A stretch of DNA of 21,232 nt from Chara braunii. Its lineage: Eukaryota > Streptophyta > Charophyceae > Charales > Characeae. The notes beneath the pieces are model-generated. The model was not told the origin of the DNA. It did no database searches and saw only the letters and a list, made by a program, of their open reading frames with translations. Of the stretch, positions 1-8,183 are shown one piece after another. How positions within the stretch are numbered: position 1 is the first letter of the stretch; the number at the start of each line of letters is the position of its first letter. The stretch lies in NCBI GenBank assembly GCA_003427395.1, contig BFEA01000220.1, forward strand, positions 1,731,916 through 1,753,147, read 5' to 3'. A program made the translations under genes and the position numbers.

Positions 1-60
1 AAAAAATAGTGTGACACTGTATATTTTCATCTTATCGATGGAAATAGCAAGTAGAAAGAG

Positions 61-231
61 GTTACTTTCATAAATAAGATGAGTAAGATCGGAATGAATC
101 TTTCGCCAGAATATGGAAATATGCACTTCTTTCCGGCCATGCGCGCAAAGAGATAGACAAAGTATAGTTCCATATATGGCATGACCAAAATCAGAATGAA
201 TCTCCCACCTATAACTATGGAAATACTCAAG
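61..231. repeat. Two diverged copies of a dispersed repeat (GAATGAATCT family)
   Basis: Two copies share the order: TTCAT/TTCCAT, a short AT-rich spacer, GAATGAATCT (about 92-101 and 194-203), an AGAA/ATAAC stretch, then TGGAAATAY. The same order recurs near 1864-2000 and 2960-3022, where the last block reads GGGAAGATACACT or GGAAGTATACAY. Divergence is substantial, so the copies are old. The minus-strand reading frame across 27-239 has no domain I recognise and follows repeat sequence, so it is not called a gene. Confidence 0.5.
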
Positions 232-240
232 CACTGCATA

Positions 241-520
241 TTTCATTGGAGGTTGGACTACACCTTTGTCTCACCGTGACTATTGCGAAGGCGGCGTCAT
301 ATATCACTTTGCATCACCACACACTTGATCCTGTACGACTCGGAGTCAAGTTGTTGGCCTTGGTGCCACAAGTGTATTTTTGGCGTACGACGTGATTTTT
401 TATGCAAATACATTCATTCATATTTTCAAAAGTACTAGGAAAAAAAAAAAAAAGTCTAGAAAATAAAATAAAAACAAGTTTAAAAGGTGGTTACACTACC
501 TAGCATGAGATGCACAAACA
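241..520. other. Stretch without recognisable feature
   Basis: Mixed-composition sequence with an A-run around 439-453 and an A/T-rich tail. I see no conserved frame, RNA gene or repeat here beyond the short homopolymer. Confidence 0.5.
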
Positions 521-522
521 AC

Positions 523-540
523 CTGAGGTAGCAACCTCAG
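523..540. repeat. Short perfect inverted repeat
   Basis: CTGAGGT (523-529) is followed after four bases by ACCTCAG (534-540), a perfect 7-bp stem. It lies directly upstream of the larger inverted repeat at 575-647. No downstream U-run or gene ties it to a terminator or regulatory role. Confidence 0.6.
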
Positions 541-574
541 AGCGCAACCACATAACTTACACTTGTGACGATTT

Positions 575-647
575 GGTTGGGAAGTGGGAGCCATATACGA
601 ATACATTATAGCCGTATTCTGGCGTAAGTGGCACCCACTTCCCAACC
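575..647. repeat. Inverted repeat with 14-bp perfect arms
   Basis: GGTTGGGAAGTGGG (575-588) and CCCACTTCCCAACC (634-647) are perfect reverse complements separated by 45 bases. Just inside, GCCA pairs with TGGC after one mismatch, and AATAC/GTATT can pair further in. The arms could be terminal repeats of a very small foldback element or a stem-loop. No flanking target duplication was recognised. Confidence 0.75.
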
Positions 648-960
648 GTGTTGTTTTTTTCCATTCCTCACTGATGCTACCGGTTGACTCCTGGCTGGTA
701 TCGCCCACCTGCTGTAGCGGGTATCGCACCTGCCGGTGGGTGCTGGAGGCTTGAGCACGGATGTGGCTGCTACGGGGTTCCTCATAATACTATAATGAAA
801 AAAAAAAAACCTGAAGTGGGAGGAAAAAAAAGAGGGGGGGGAAGGGGGGGCAAATAACACCACAAAACACGCAATCTTACAGGACCGGGCCGCAGTGCAG
901 GACCGCCACAGACACACACACGCACTCTCTCGCCTATCATGTACCGAAATGTGGGCCAAG

Positions 961-1085
961 AACCATGTTGGATGCGTGTTGGTTCATGTTGGAGGCCTGT
1001 ACGAAACCATGTTGGAGTCGTTGAGTAACAATTTGAGACCTGTTGGAAACCATGTTGGACTCGTTGGGAATAAGTTGATAATGTT
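961..1085. repeat. 43-44 bp tandem repeat, about three copies
   Basis: AACCATGTTGGA begins at 961, 1005 and 1048, a period of 44 then 43 bases. The second and third copies continue with a shared TCGTTG. Internal GTTGG words recur between units. A related GTTGG/CCAAC-rich segment sits at the other end of the window (20610-20790). Confidence 0.7.
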
Positions 1086-1189
1086 GATGAGTAGTTTAAC
1101 ACAGCAGACGACCCTGAATAAGTTAGACATCAAAAAGAAATTTTGTTGAATTTCGGCGACAATTTTTCTGTTTCGTGAGGGACGGTCGA

Positions 1190-1530
1190 CTCGGTCGGAG
1201 AAAGCAAGGGAGAAAGACACGAGTGTACTAGCAGGAGCAGAGGGAGCGTGAGACCAGGCAAGCGAGAAGGATAAGCGGTTGGCGAACACAGACATTCGCA
1301 AGCACGTTGCGCCAACGCATGCGAGAGAGTGAGAGAGCAAGCAAACGCACTCGCTAGTGCCAAAAACGAACACGCATGATATCAGGGTAACAGTGAGCGC
1401 GAGTGAGCGCTAACCGAAAGTTGAAGAGTGCGAAGAGAACGTGCGCAGAAGGAGAAAGAGGGAAGAAGAAGGAGAAGAAAGAAAAAGAAGAAGGAAAAGG
1501 GGAGAGAGAGAGAAGGAGGGTGGAGGCAAG
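1190..1530. repeat. Purine-rich low-complexity tract
   Basis: The plus strand is dominated by A and G, especially 1428-1525 (GAAGAAGGAGAAGAAAG-type sequence). Long reading frames here are compositional: Lys/Arg/Glu-rich on plus, Ser/Leu/Pro-rich on minus. Confidence 0.7.
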
Positions 1531-1551
1531 TTACCTGTTTCCTACTCCTAG

Positions 1552-1755
1552 CCTCTGCATCCTCATCCCGTAAGGACCAGGGAGAGCGATCACACCTTGT
1601 CGCGGTGGTAGTTGGTTCATGTACAACAGCGCATTCCAGGCAAAGTTGCCTTACGAGGTATAGCTACTCAGTGGGAGGCTTCGCGCTCTTTGCCATCAGT
1701 GTAGCATCGGGGAGCAATAGCGCAGGTGGTCACGACCCTGCATACGCATTGCAAG
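1552..1755 (+). other. Candidate exon, unassigned
   Basis: A pyrimidine-rich stretch ends in CTCCTAG at 1551, a plausible 3' splice site. GCAAG followed by GTAAGT at 1755/1756 matches the canonical 5' splice site. The 204 bp between (68 codons if in frame) is compositionally balanced, unlike the purine tracts around it, and is open in at least one frame. The peptide has no domain I recognise. It could equally be a non-coding exon or chance. The call rests only on the two splice-like signals and the change in composition. Confidence 0.2.
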
Positions 1756-1863
1756 GTAAGTCTCTCACCCCACGAGTGAACCTACCTCTAGAGTATCGAT
1801 GTATACGTTGCTTCACGTGTGTGTGTGCGTGTGTGAGAATGTCCGATTGCACGGCCGATTTCG

Positions 1864-2010
1864 TGGTACTTCCAATGATAAAACAAACAACAGCGAATGA
1901 ATCTACTACTAGAAATGGGAAGATACACTACTACAGTCGTATCGAGAGGACGAGCAAAATCGAATGAATCTAATGCTAGAACGTGGAAGTATACATTACC
2001 GCGCGTATAT
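1864..2010. repeat. Two further copies of the GAATGAATCT dispersed repeat
   Basis: GAATGAATCT occurs at 1895-1904 and 1962-1971, 67 bases apart. It is followed by TAGAAATGGGAAGATACACT in the first copy and by TAGAACGTGGAAGTATACAT in the second. A GT-rich run and the purine tract follow. The block is related to 61-231 and 2960-3022. Confidence 0.6.
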
Positions 2011-2025
2011 GTGTGTACGTGTGCG

Positions 2026-2525
2026 TGAAAGAAAGAGAGAGAGAGGGAGGACGAAGCCGTGCAGCAAGGACGAAATCGTGAATCTGGAGATGTAGACCCC
2101 AGTGAGGGAAGGAGAGGGATGTCGTGAGAGGGAGAAGGAGGGCGCAGTGATAGAGAGAAAAGGGGTGAAGAAAAAAAGGTAGATGCGAGGAAGAAATAGA
2201 GGAAGGTGGTGCGTCGAGAGTCGAAGGAAAGTGCGAGAGAACGGGAAAGGAGTGTGTGTGCAGTAGAATAAGGCAAAGGCACGAGGAAAACGAGAAGGTG
2301 AGCACGCGGATGAGCTCCGTAGGATATGATAAAAGAGCATAGAAATAAAGGAGGAGAAGAAGGAGAAGAAGAAGATGAGGAAGAAGAAGAACGAGAATAA
2401 GAAAGGGAAGGGACGACGACGGATACGACAACGGAAGGGCCACGAAAGGAAGGCGACAACGATTCCGACAAAACGACGACGAAGAAGAAGAAGTAGGGGT
2501 AGGAGGAAGCGAGAGAGAGAAAGAG
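2026..2525. repeat. Long polypurine tract (about 500 bp)
   Basis: Nearly all of the plus strand is A or G, with GA, GAA and GGA runs and few pyrimidines. The minus-strand frame over 1788-2567 (259 codons) is a Ser/Leu/Pro/Phe-rich by-product of this skew, and several frames stay open at once. Such tracts can form triplex DNA, but no function is shown here. Confidence 0.75.
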
Positions 2526-2643
2526 GAACTTATCACTTGAATTGCCAAATTCCCGCTGTCTCGACATGAGATAGATTGTATGTGTTCATCATTGTTATTT
2601 TGTGTTTCGTTGTGGTTATTCTTATTATTATTATCATGGTTGA

Positions 2644-2665
2644 TATAATAATAATAATAATAATA

Positions 2666-2728
<63 letters not shown>
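2644..2728. repeat. (ATA)n/(TTA)n microsatellite
   Basis: An (ATA)n run switches to (TTA)n at about 2667, making an inverted junction. The array ends at ACCTGCTTCG, which reads on the minus strand as CGAAGCAG followed by GTAATAAT, resembling a 5' splice site. Confidence 0.95.
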
Positions 2729-2731
<3 letters not shown>

Positions 2732-2959
2732 TGCTTCGTAGGCTTACCACATGAGAAGGCGGAGACCAGGGGGGACGCTTGATGGGTTTGTCGATGGTGT
2801 CGTCATTAGCCTGACTTGATTTGGATGAGAGCTTGTGCTTATCATGTTCCCGTATTATGGCTCCATACGCTGCGTATCAGGACGGATGAGGTTGCGGATC
2901 AAAAAAAAAACGACGGGTAGATAGAGCACAGAAAAGTCTCCAACTCCACGACTAACTTT

Positions 2960-3022
2960 TGGTACTTCCATTGATAAGCGAAATGGCGTGAATCCACAGC
3001 TAGAACAGGGAAGTATACACTG
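2960..3022. repeat. Copy of the GAATGAATCT dispersed repeat beside a (GT)n array
   Basis: GGTACTTCCATTGATAAGC, then GTGAATCCACAGCTAGAACA, then GGGAAGTATACACTGTCGCA match the order of blocks seen at 1864-2000. The GT array begins about 30 bases later, as GT-rich runs also do near 2010. Confidence 0.65.
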
Positions 3023-3049
3023 TCGCACATGTGATGTGTGTGTGCGCGA

Positions 3050-3052
<3 letters not shown>

Positions 3053-3138
<86 letters not shown>
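3053..3138. repeat. (GT)n microsatellite
   Basis: About 43 uninterrupted GT units. His/Thr-rich and Val/Cys-rich frames across it on both strands are repeat artefacts. Confidence 0.97.
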
Positions 3139-3140
<2 letters not shown>

Positions 3141-3256
3141 TACATGTGCGTGTACGTATGTGAAAGTGTGTGTATGCGAAAAAGGGAGAGAGAAGAAGAT
3201 TGTATATGAGAAAGAGGAAGAAGAAAAAGGGGGAAAGCAAAGGAAGGAGAGGGGCT

Positions 3257-3657
3257 GCATGATAATCTTTGGGTTCCTGTGACATCTGTGAGTTGGGGAT
3301 CTGGGTTGTGAGTGATACGAGAAACATACCTGATGGTGAGGTGTGCGGCATTGGCCGAGATCTGCTCGTACTTGGGAAGTTGTTGACGTCATCCGCATCA
3401 TTGTAGTCTAGGCTAGATAGGGATCTGCCATCTGTAGTCTGGCGCCGAACGCCAGGTAGGATGTCGACATTGGTTCTTGTTGATGATGATGAGATTATGT
3501 CGGCATTGTCAATTATGAGTTGTTGCTATGCTCTTATTTGCTGAGACTCGAGATACAATACTGCATTTGGTTCGAGGTTACGACTATCTGGTCATATGTG
3601 TATGATGTTGTTGATCTCTGAAGATCGTCGTCGGTCATTTTTTTTGTCGTTTCTTGC
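3257..3657 (-). repeat. Duplicated module, first copy (parts A and B), with decayed exon-like frame
   Basis: Part A (3257-3477) recurs at 3736-3959 with only scattered differences. Part B (3478-3657) recurs, more diverged, at 4485-4656 and again leads into a TTA array. On the minus strand part A reads openly through SSLDYNDADDVNNFPSTSRS and reaches CACCATCAG followed by GTATGT (about 3329), which looks like an exon end and 5' splice site. The part B frame shares PDSR, LEP, LII and NA with its paralogue but contains stops. I infer a duplicated fragment of a host or element gene, now broken; the product is unknown. Confidence 0.55.
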
Positions 3658-3676
3658 ATTATTATTATTATTATTA

Positions 3677-3732
<56 letters not shown>
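3658..3732. repeat. (TTA)n microsatellite between module copies
   Basis: About 25 TTA units with one TCA interruption, bounded by the end of module part B and the start of the next part A. Confidence 0.95.
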
Positions 3733-3735
3733 GGG

Positions 3736-3959
3736 TGCATGATAATTTTTGGGTTCCTTTGGCATCTGTGAGTTGGGGATCTGGGTTGTGAGTGATACGA
3801 GAAACATACCTGATGGTGAGGCGTGCGGCATTGGCCGAGATCTGCTCGTACTTGGAAAGTTGTTGACGTCGTCCGCAGCATTGTAGTCTAGGCTAGATAG
3901 GAATCTGCCATCTGTAGTATGGGCGTCGAATGCCAGATAGGATATCAACATTGGTTCTT
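3736..3959 (-). repeat. Duplicated module, second copy, part A
   Basis: Near-identical to 3257-3477. The minus-strand peptide SSLDYNAADDVNNFPSTSRS differs from the first copy by D-to-A, and the splice-donor-like CAG/GTATGT is conserved (about 3809). A one-base insertion near 3930 relative to copy one shifts the upstream frame. At GGTTCTT, where copy one continues into part B, this copy is interrupted by the insertion at 3967-4485. Confidence 0.75.
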
Positions 3960-3966
3960 CATTGAT

Positions 3967-4484
3967 CAACGAAAAAAATTCTTAGAATTAAATAATCATT
4001 CTATAGTGAAATTACATTCTAAATTTAAAATTTTCATTCCATCTTTAAAAATGTCATTCCAATTTTAAAATTTTTCGTCTTACTTAAACACTTTCCTTCC
4101 AACAATGGGGTATCCCTTCTTATTTGAACTACATGCAAGAGATGGAATGAAAGTGTGAACGAGTTGATGAAATATTTTCATTAGACTGTCATTCTAAGTA
4201 AGGATTTTCGGTCATAAATAGGTTAATCCAATCTAATTTAAAAGATATTTCTTGTAGTAGAATAAAATTTTAATTAAAACATTTCATAAACTCGTCCAGA
4301 CTTTCATTCCATCTTGAACAAATAGATGTAGTTGGAAGGGAAAACTCATATTTAGACGGGATCTTATCAAATAAAACTGGAAATTTTAGAATGGGACGAA
4401 CATTGGAATGATAATTTATAAATATGAAGGATTTTTTTTTTTATGGAATGTTTTTCAACTTTCATTTCTCGTGGGAATTTTTCT

Positions 4485-4485
<1 letters not shown>
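3967..4485. mobile_element. AT-rich foldback, MITE-like insertion
   Basis: About 519 bp that are absent from the first module copy. Left end: ATCAACGAAAAAAATTC (3965-3981). The reverse complement of the right end reads ATCAACAGAAAAATTCC, an imperfect terminal inverted repeat. TTGAT flanks both sides (3962-3966 and 4486-4490), a possible target duplication. Internally, GATGGAATGAAAGTGTG (from about 4141) pairs imperfectly with the complement of CAGACTTTCATTCCATCTTG (from about 4299), and the similarity extends outward, so most of the insert can fold back on itself. No coding capacity; non-autonomous. Confidence 0.65.
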
Positions 4486-4760
<275 letters not shown>

Positions 4761-4799
4761 TTGTTATTTCTATTATTTATTTAATTATTTATCTATTTT

Positions 4800-5000
4800 T
4801 CTCTTACCTGTACCTATGGGGATGTGTGAAGCATCTGCTGATAGGGTTGTGAGGTTGGGCATTCATCCGCCCGATTTGTTGGAAGGTGCGATTGTGCATG
4901 TCGTGTCCTCCATTATGTGGTATCGGCCTGCAGCACATGACGGATCGTGCTGCATTGTGGTTCCACTGCGGCTAGGTTGTGGGCTCTGTTGACGGGCAAC
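4800..5000 (-). other. Exon-like segment ending in a splice-donor-like site
   Basis: On the minus strand a moderately GC-rich stretch ends in GGTACAG followed by GTAAGAG (about 4806-4812). The frame leading to it is open apart from one TGA and includes MPNLTTLSADASHIPIGT. No domain is recognised. Its position next to a TTA array and a donor-like site parallels 3257-3657 and 6870-7196, suggesting a related multi-exon remnant. Low confidence. Confidence 0.25.
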
Positions 5001-5029
5001 ACCGGCGACACAGATGGTGGAAACGTGAA

Positions 5030-5075
5030 GCCGGACAGACAGATAGACAGACAGATGGACAAACAGACAAAGATA
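5030..5075. repeat. (CAGA)n-like microsatellite
   Basis: GACAGACAGATAGACAGACA and related units; a similar short run occurs at 5608-5640. Confidence 0.85.
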
Positions 5076-5110
5076 CACAGACTGTAACACACACATGCAT
5101 ACACGCTTAT

Positions 5111-5169
5111 CACTAACTACAACAACTATGGCCGCCAACCAACACTAACTACAAGCAGCTATGGCTGCC
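5111..5169. repeat. 32-bp direct repeat, two copies
   Basis: CACTAACTACAACAACTATG GCCGCC (5111-5136) is repeated as CACTAACTACAAGCAGCTAT GGCTGCC (5143-5169). Confidence 0.7.
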
Positions 5170-5456
5170 CTAACTCTCCTTCAGCCCACTTCGACTTCAG
5201 GCCTCTGCAGACCACCTCACACAAGTCACTGTGGCAGCACTTCCGCAGGGCTTCCGCGGTAATGAATGAATGGTTGGGCGCTGCCTATTGATTTATACTT
5301 CTGTATCTTGTTGGTCTGCCTCATTCCATCGTCCCACGGTACAAGTTGTCCCTCATGGTACTCGCTGAGCTGAAATGGGACTGGTTGAATCGGTACCACT
5401 GACTGCATAAGTTTGCACTTCCAGCTCGATGCGGTAGCACTGCCGATATAGTGCAG

Positions 5457-5555
5457 TCAGGACCGTAGCGGCGACGACCTCGACCCTTCGGGACTGTAGC
5501 AGCTACGACCTCGACCCTGACAGAAGTTACTGCTACGACTCCAGCTACGGACCTA
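5457..5555. repeat. About 40-bp degenerate tandem repeat, three copies
   Basis: Units built on GACYGTAGCRGCKACGACCT and CGACCCT recur at about 5461, 5502 and, diverged, 5526. Not coding in any convincing way. Confidence 0.55.
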
Positions 5556-5688
5556 ATCCCTACATGACGCAGACAGGCATGTACAAACAACAAATAAGCA
5601 AAACACATACAGACAGGCCAAACAGACAGACAAAGGAAGAGAGGCAAAGAAAACCAGACAAGACAACCAGACGAGCGGACGCTTAAAT

Positions 5689-5690
<2 letters not shown>

Positions 5691-5747
<57 letters not shown>

Positions 5748-5766
5748 GAGAGAGGGAGAGAGAGAA
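5691..5766. repeat. (GA)n microsatellite
   Basis: About 38 GA units with occasional GGGA interruptions, followed by an A-run. Confidence 0.95.
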
Positions 5767-5887
5767 AAAAGAGCCGACATATGAAGTTGTGGTTCCTGTG
5801 CGCCACCGGGGTCCCCGAGCCCAATGGTCTGTGACAACAAATACGCGCCCGCTATTGTAGTCTTGCGTAGTCAAAATGAGGATGTAA

Positions 5888-5913
5888 TGTGTGTGTGTGT
5901 GTGTGTGTGTGTG
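5888..5913. repeat. (GT)n microsatellite
   Basis: About 13 GT units, with a second short GT run near 5928-5940. Confidence 0.9.
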
Positions 5914-6001
5914 CGTATGCGCAAAATGTGTGTGTGTGTTGCCATAGTTCGTTGTGCAGCCAAAGAAAACATTGAGTGCACCAGACTATTTTATCACGCC
6001 T

Positions 6002-6132
6002 CAACAGACCATCTGTGAGTGTGCAGACCGTGTCTGCGGGCGAACAGACTGTCTGTATAAGAACAGACTGTCTATGTGTGTGCAGACCAAGTCTGCAAGA
6101 AAAAGGAATGTCTGTGAATCAACAGACTGGGT
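6002..6132. repeat. Cluster of CAGAC/GTCTG palindromes
   Basis: Six short dyads lie about 20 bases apart. They include GCAGAC-cgt-GTCTGC (6023-6037), ACAGACTGTCTGT (6044-6056), a near copy at 6063-6075, GCAGAC-caa-GTCTGC (6082-6096), and weaker pairs at 6002-6019 and 6110-6130. Spacers differ in sequence while the dyads are kept. Confidence 0.65.
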
Positions 6133-6408
6133 ATCTGTGTGGGGATATACTGTGTCTGTGACTATGTGTGCATTAGTTGTGTATGTGTTGTCATATTCGC
6201 TATACAACCCCGGAAAGTGTGACTGCATCATGACACACACACATGGACCTACTAGCACTGACTCAACCGTTGTTAGTTGCTAGTCTATGACGCAGCCCAC
6301 TGTCTTTGGGCAACCTGCGGGCCTCCGTAGCACAGGCAACAGCGACAACACTTCCGCATACTCAGCAACGGAATCCGTGAGTAGCTCACTACTGTTTCTT
6401 TATTTATA

Positions 6409-6450
6409 CTTGGGCTTGGCTTGATTCATCGATGTCAGCCCAAGCCCAAG
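6409..6450. repeat. 11-bp inverted repeat
   Basis: CTTGGGCTTGG (6409-6419) and CCAAGCCCAAG (6440-6450) are perfect complements around a 20-base loop. No U-run follows and no gene is adjacent. Confidence 0.75.
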
Positions 6451-6865
6451 AAGGGTGCGCAGTCCCGCTTTACACTACTGACCAGGCTTGGTAGACAACG
6501 GGGTTGGGAACCACTTATATAACTAGGAAGGACAAGGACAGTCTTTTGCTGTGTGTGCTAGGACTGCCCTTCGCGGATTCTGCTACAGACTGCTTGCAGA
6601 GGGCCTACTGATAACAGCTTCCCTACGGACCTACAGTTCAAATCTATACAACCATGTTGTGTACGGATAACCAAAAGTGATACTCTGGGGTGCAAGATAT
6701 GTGATCGAACTCAAGTGAACCCACGTGAGGCAATATTCAGGGTTGAGGGCAAACCATGAAGATCTGTTGGACCACTGACCGAATGGTGAAACCGTTCTCA
6801 CAGTAGAAAACTCACATAAGTTTGTGGATGTGAATGAGAAGGTGGGGAAAGAGGAAGGAAGTGAG
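6451..6865. other. Stretch without recognisable feature
   Basis: Mixed-composition sequence. No conserved frame, repeat array or RNA gene was seen. Confidence 0.5.
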
Positions 6866-6869
6866 GGTA

Positions 6870-7196
6870 CATACCTGGTCCTGACGATGGTCTATAATGG
6901 TCAACATCTTCATATGCTCTTATTCTGTTGCTGGTTTTACTGGATGCATTGTCATTTCATGGGCTGTTAGAAGCTGTGTGATTATAGTCTGGGTACTGAG
7001 CGCAAGTAGGGGAAAGACTCTGAGTATTTACGTTGGTAATGATAAGAACAAAATACTCATTGACGCTCAAGCTCAGTACGTTTTCATTAATGATGTATCA
7101 ATGCATTTTGCTCTCCGGACAAAGTAGGACCTTGTGGCTTTCGAGGTGATTTCGCAACCTACAATCAGTTTTCTGTCATTTCCCGTTTCCTTACAA
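6870..7196 (-). other. Third TTA-flanked module with splice-donor-like end
   Basis: As in the modules at 3257-3657 and 4485-4656, the plus strand runs into TTTCCTTACA and then a TTA array. On the minus strand it ends in GGACCAG followed by GTATGTACC (about 6875). A minus frame near the end reads RIRAYEDVDHYRPSSGP before the donor-like site. Sequence similarity to the other modules is weak, so kinship is inferred from the layout. Confidence 0.3.
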
Positions 7197-7201
7197 TATT
7201 A

Positions 7202-7244
<43 letters not shown>

Positions 7245-7296
7245 GATTATCATTATTATTATTGTTATTGTTACTATTATTATTATTATTATTATC
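7197..7296. repeat. Interrupted (TTA)n microsatellite
   Basis: TTA units with ATC, ATG and GTT interruptions. The Tyr-rich frame across it is an artefact. Confidence 0.93.
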
Positions 7297-7299
7297 ATA

Positions 7300-7555
7300 T
7301 GACATTACGTGCTAAGGCAGGGGTCGGAGGTGGAAAGGGCGCGAGGCAGTGGAGAGGGGAGGATAGTAGTCGAGAATGTCGGATTCTACCTCCCTCATCC
7401 TCCTCCGCCTTTCCTATATCTGTCTCTCCTCGCACACCAATCTGTCAAACAATGACTGAGAAAATGATATCCTCGTTCGCTTGCTAGAACTAAATCCTCA
7501 ACCAAGTTTTTATTTGGTCAGCCCTAGACATATCCCAAACAACAGGGCGATTGCT
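7300..7555. other. Stretch without recognisable feature
   Basis: Mixed sequence. The frame ending near 7487 is a continuation of the repeat-derived frame and has no recognised domain. Confidence 0.45.
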
Positions 7556-7559
7556 GGAG

Positions 7560-7595
7560 CTCTGCCGGAGTTCAGGCGGAACTCTGGAGGCAGAG
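7560..7595. repeat. Compound hairpin
   Basis: CTCTGCC (7560-7566) pairs with GGCAGAG (7589-7595), and inside it GAGTTC (7568-7573) pairs with GAACTC (7579-7584) around a 5-base loop. It lies about 25 bases before the telomere-like repeats. Confidence 0.7.
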
Positions 7596-7618
7596 AACGA
7601 CAAGGTACACATGCTCCA

Positions 7619-7650
7619 ACCTAAACCCTAAACCCTAAACTTCTAACCCT
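7619..7650. repeat. Interstitial plant-type telomere repeat
   Basis: AACCTAAACCCTAAACCCTA AAC, then a degenerate TTCTAACCCT, equals about three units of CCCTAAA (TTTAGGG on the minus strand). This is the telomere motif typical of land plants and several streptophyte and green algae. Confidence 0.7.
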
Positions 7651-7654
7651 CAGG

Positions 7655-8180
7655 TAACTACCTATGACTGTATTAATAACGAGAGTAATTTTGAGTCAGG
7701 GGTTCTTTGGGACGAAACCTGAAGATAAGGGAAAGAGAAAATGCTCGTGTAAGGAAGAGGAAAGCATGAAGAAGATCTATCGCATGAAAGAGATTTTGTT
7801 GGGTGTGACTTACTGTTTTTGAAAGACATATCGAGAACGAGAAGTTCCGAGTAACTGTCTCGCTATGTGAATGGTTTTTTTTTTAGGGATGTGGCCGCAA
7901 GAGGATTGACTTCGTGCATTCTTCCCTTGCTTAATAAACCACCTAACCCATGAGAGGGGAGGGGGTTCGCAGTGGATTGAAGACTTGTGCATGCTATGAT
8001 CGACTATGTCTACATTCTTTCAAAACCCCAAGCTAACACGGCCCGAGAATCAGGCGGACGAGTTTAAGGCATGGGGTACAAGTCTCGTATGACCTATCCG
8101 CATAGTCTTAAAGGCTTCCGATTGGCCCAGGGCTCAAGTGACATCAGAAGCAACGGCCGAGTCGTCGCAAAAGTGGCGCG
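7655..8180. other. Stretch without recognisable feature
   Basis: No domain-bearing frame, array or RNA gene was seen. A short T-run lies near 7876. Confidence 0.45.
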
Positions 8181-8183
8181 AGG

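Noticed and set aside
1788-2567. 259-codon minus-strand frame
   Set aside because: It follows a polypurine tract. The translation is low-complexity Ser/Leu/Pro/Phe, overlapping frames are open too, and no domain is visible.
2644-2728. Ile-rich hydrophobic protein across the TTA array
   Set aside because: Poly-isoleucine from the microsatellite, not a membrane protein.
2899-3351. His/Thr-rich and Val/Cys-rich frames on both strands
   Set aside because: Direct translation of the (GT)n array plus its flanks.
3436-3456. Retrotransposon primer-binding site suggested by TGGCGCCGAACGCCA
   Set aside because: It is only a partial match to common plant primer-binding sites and a small palindrome. 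No LTR pair or gag-pol lies around it.
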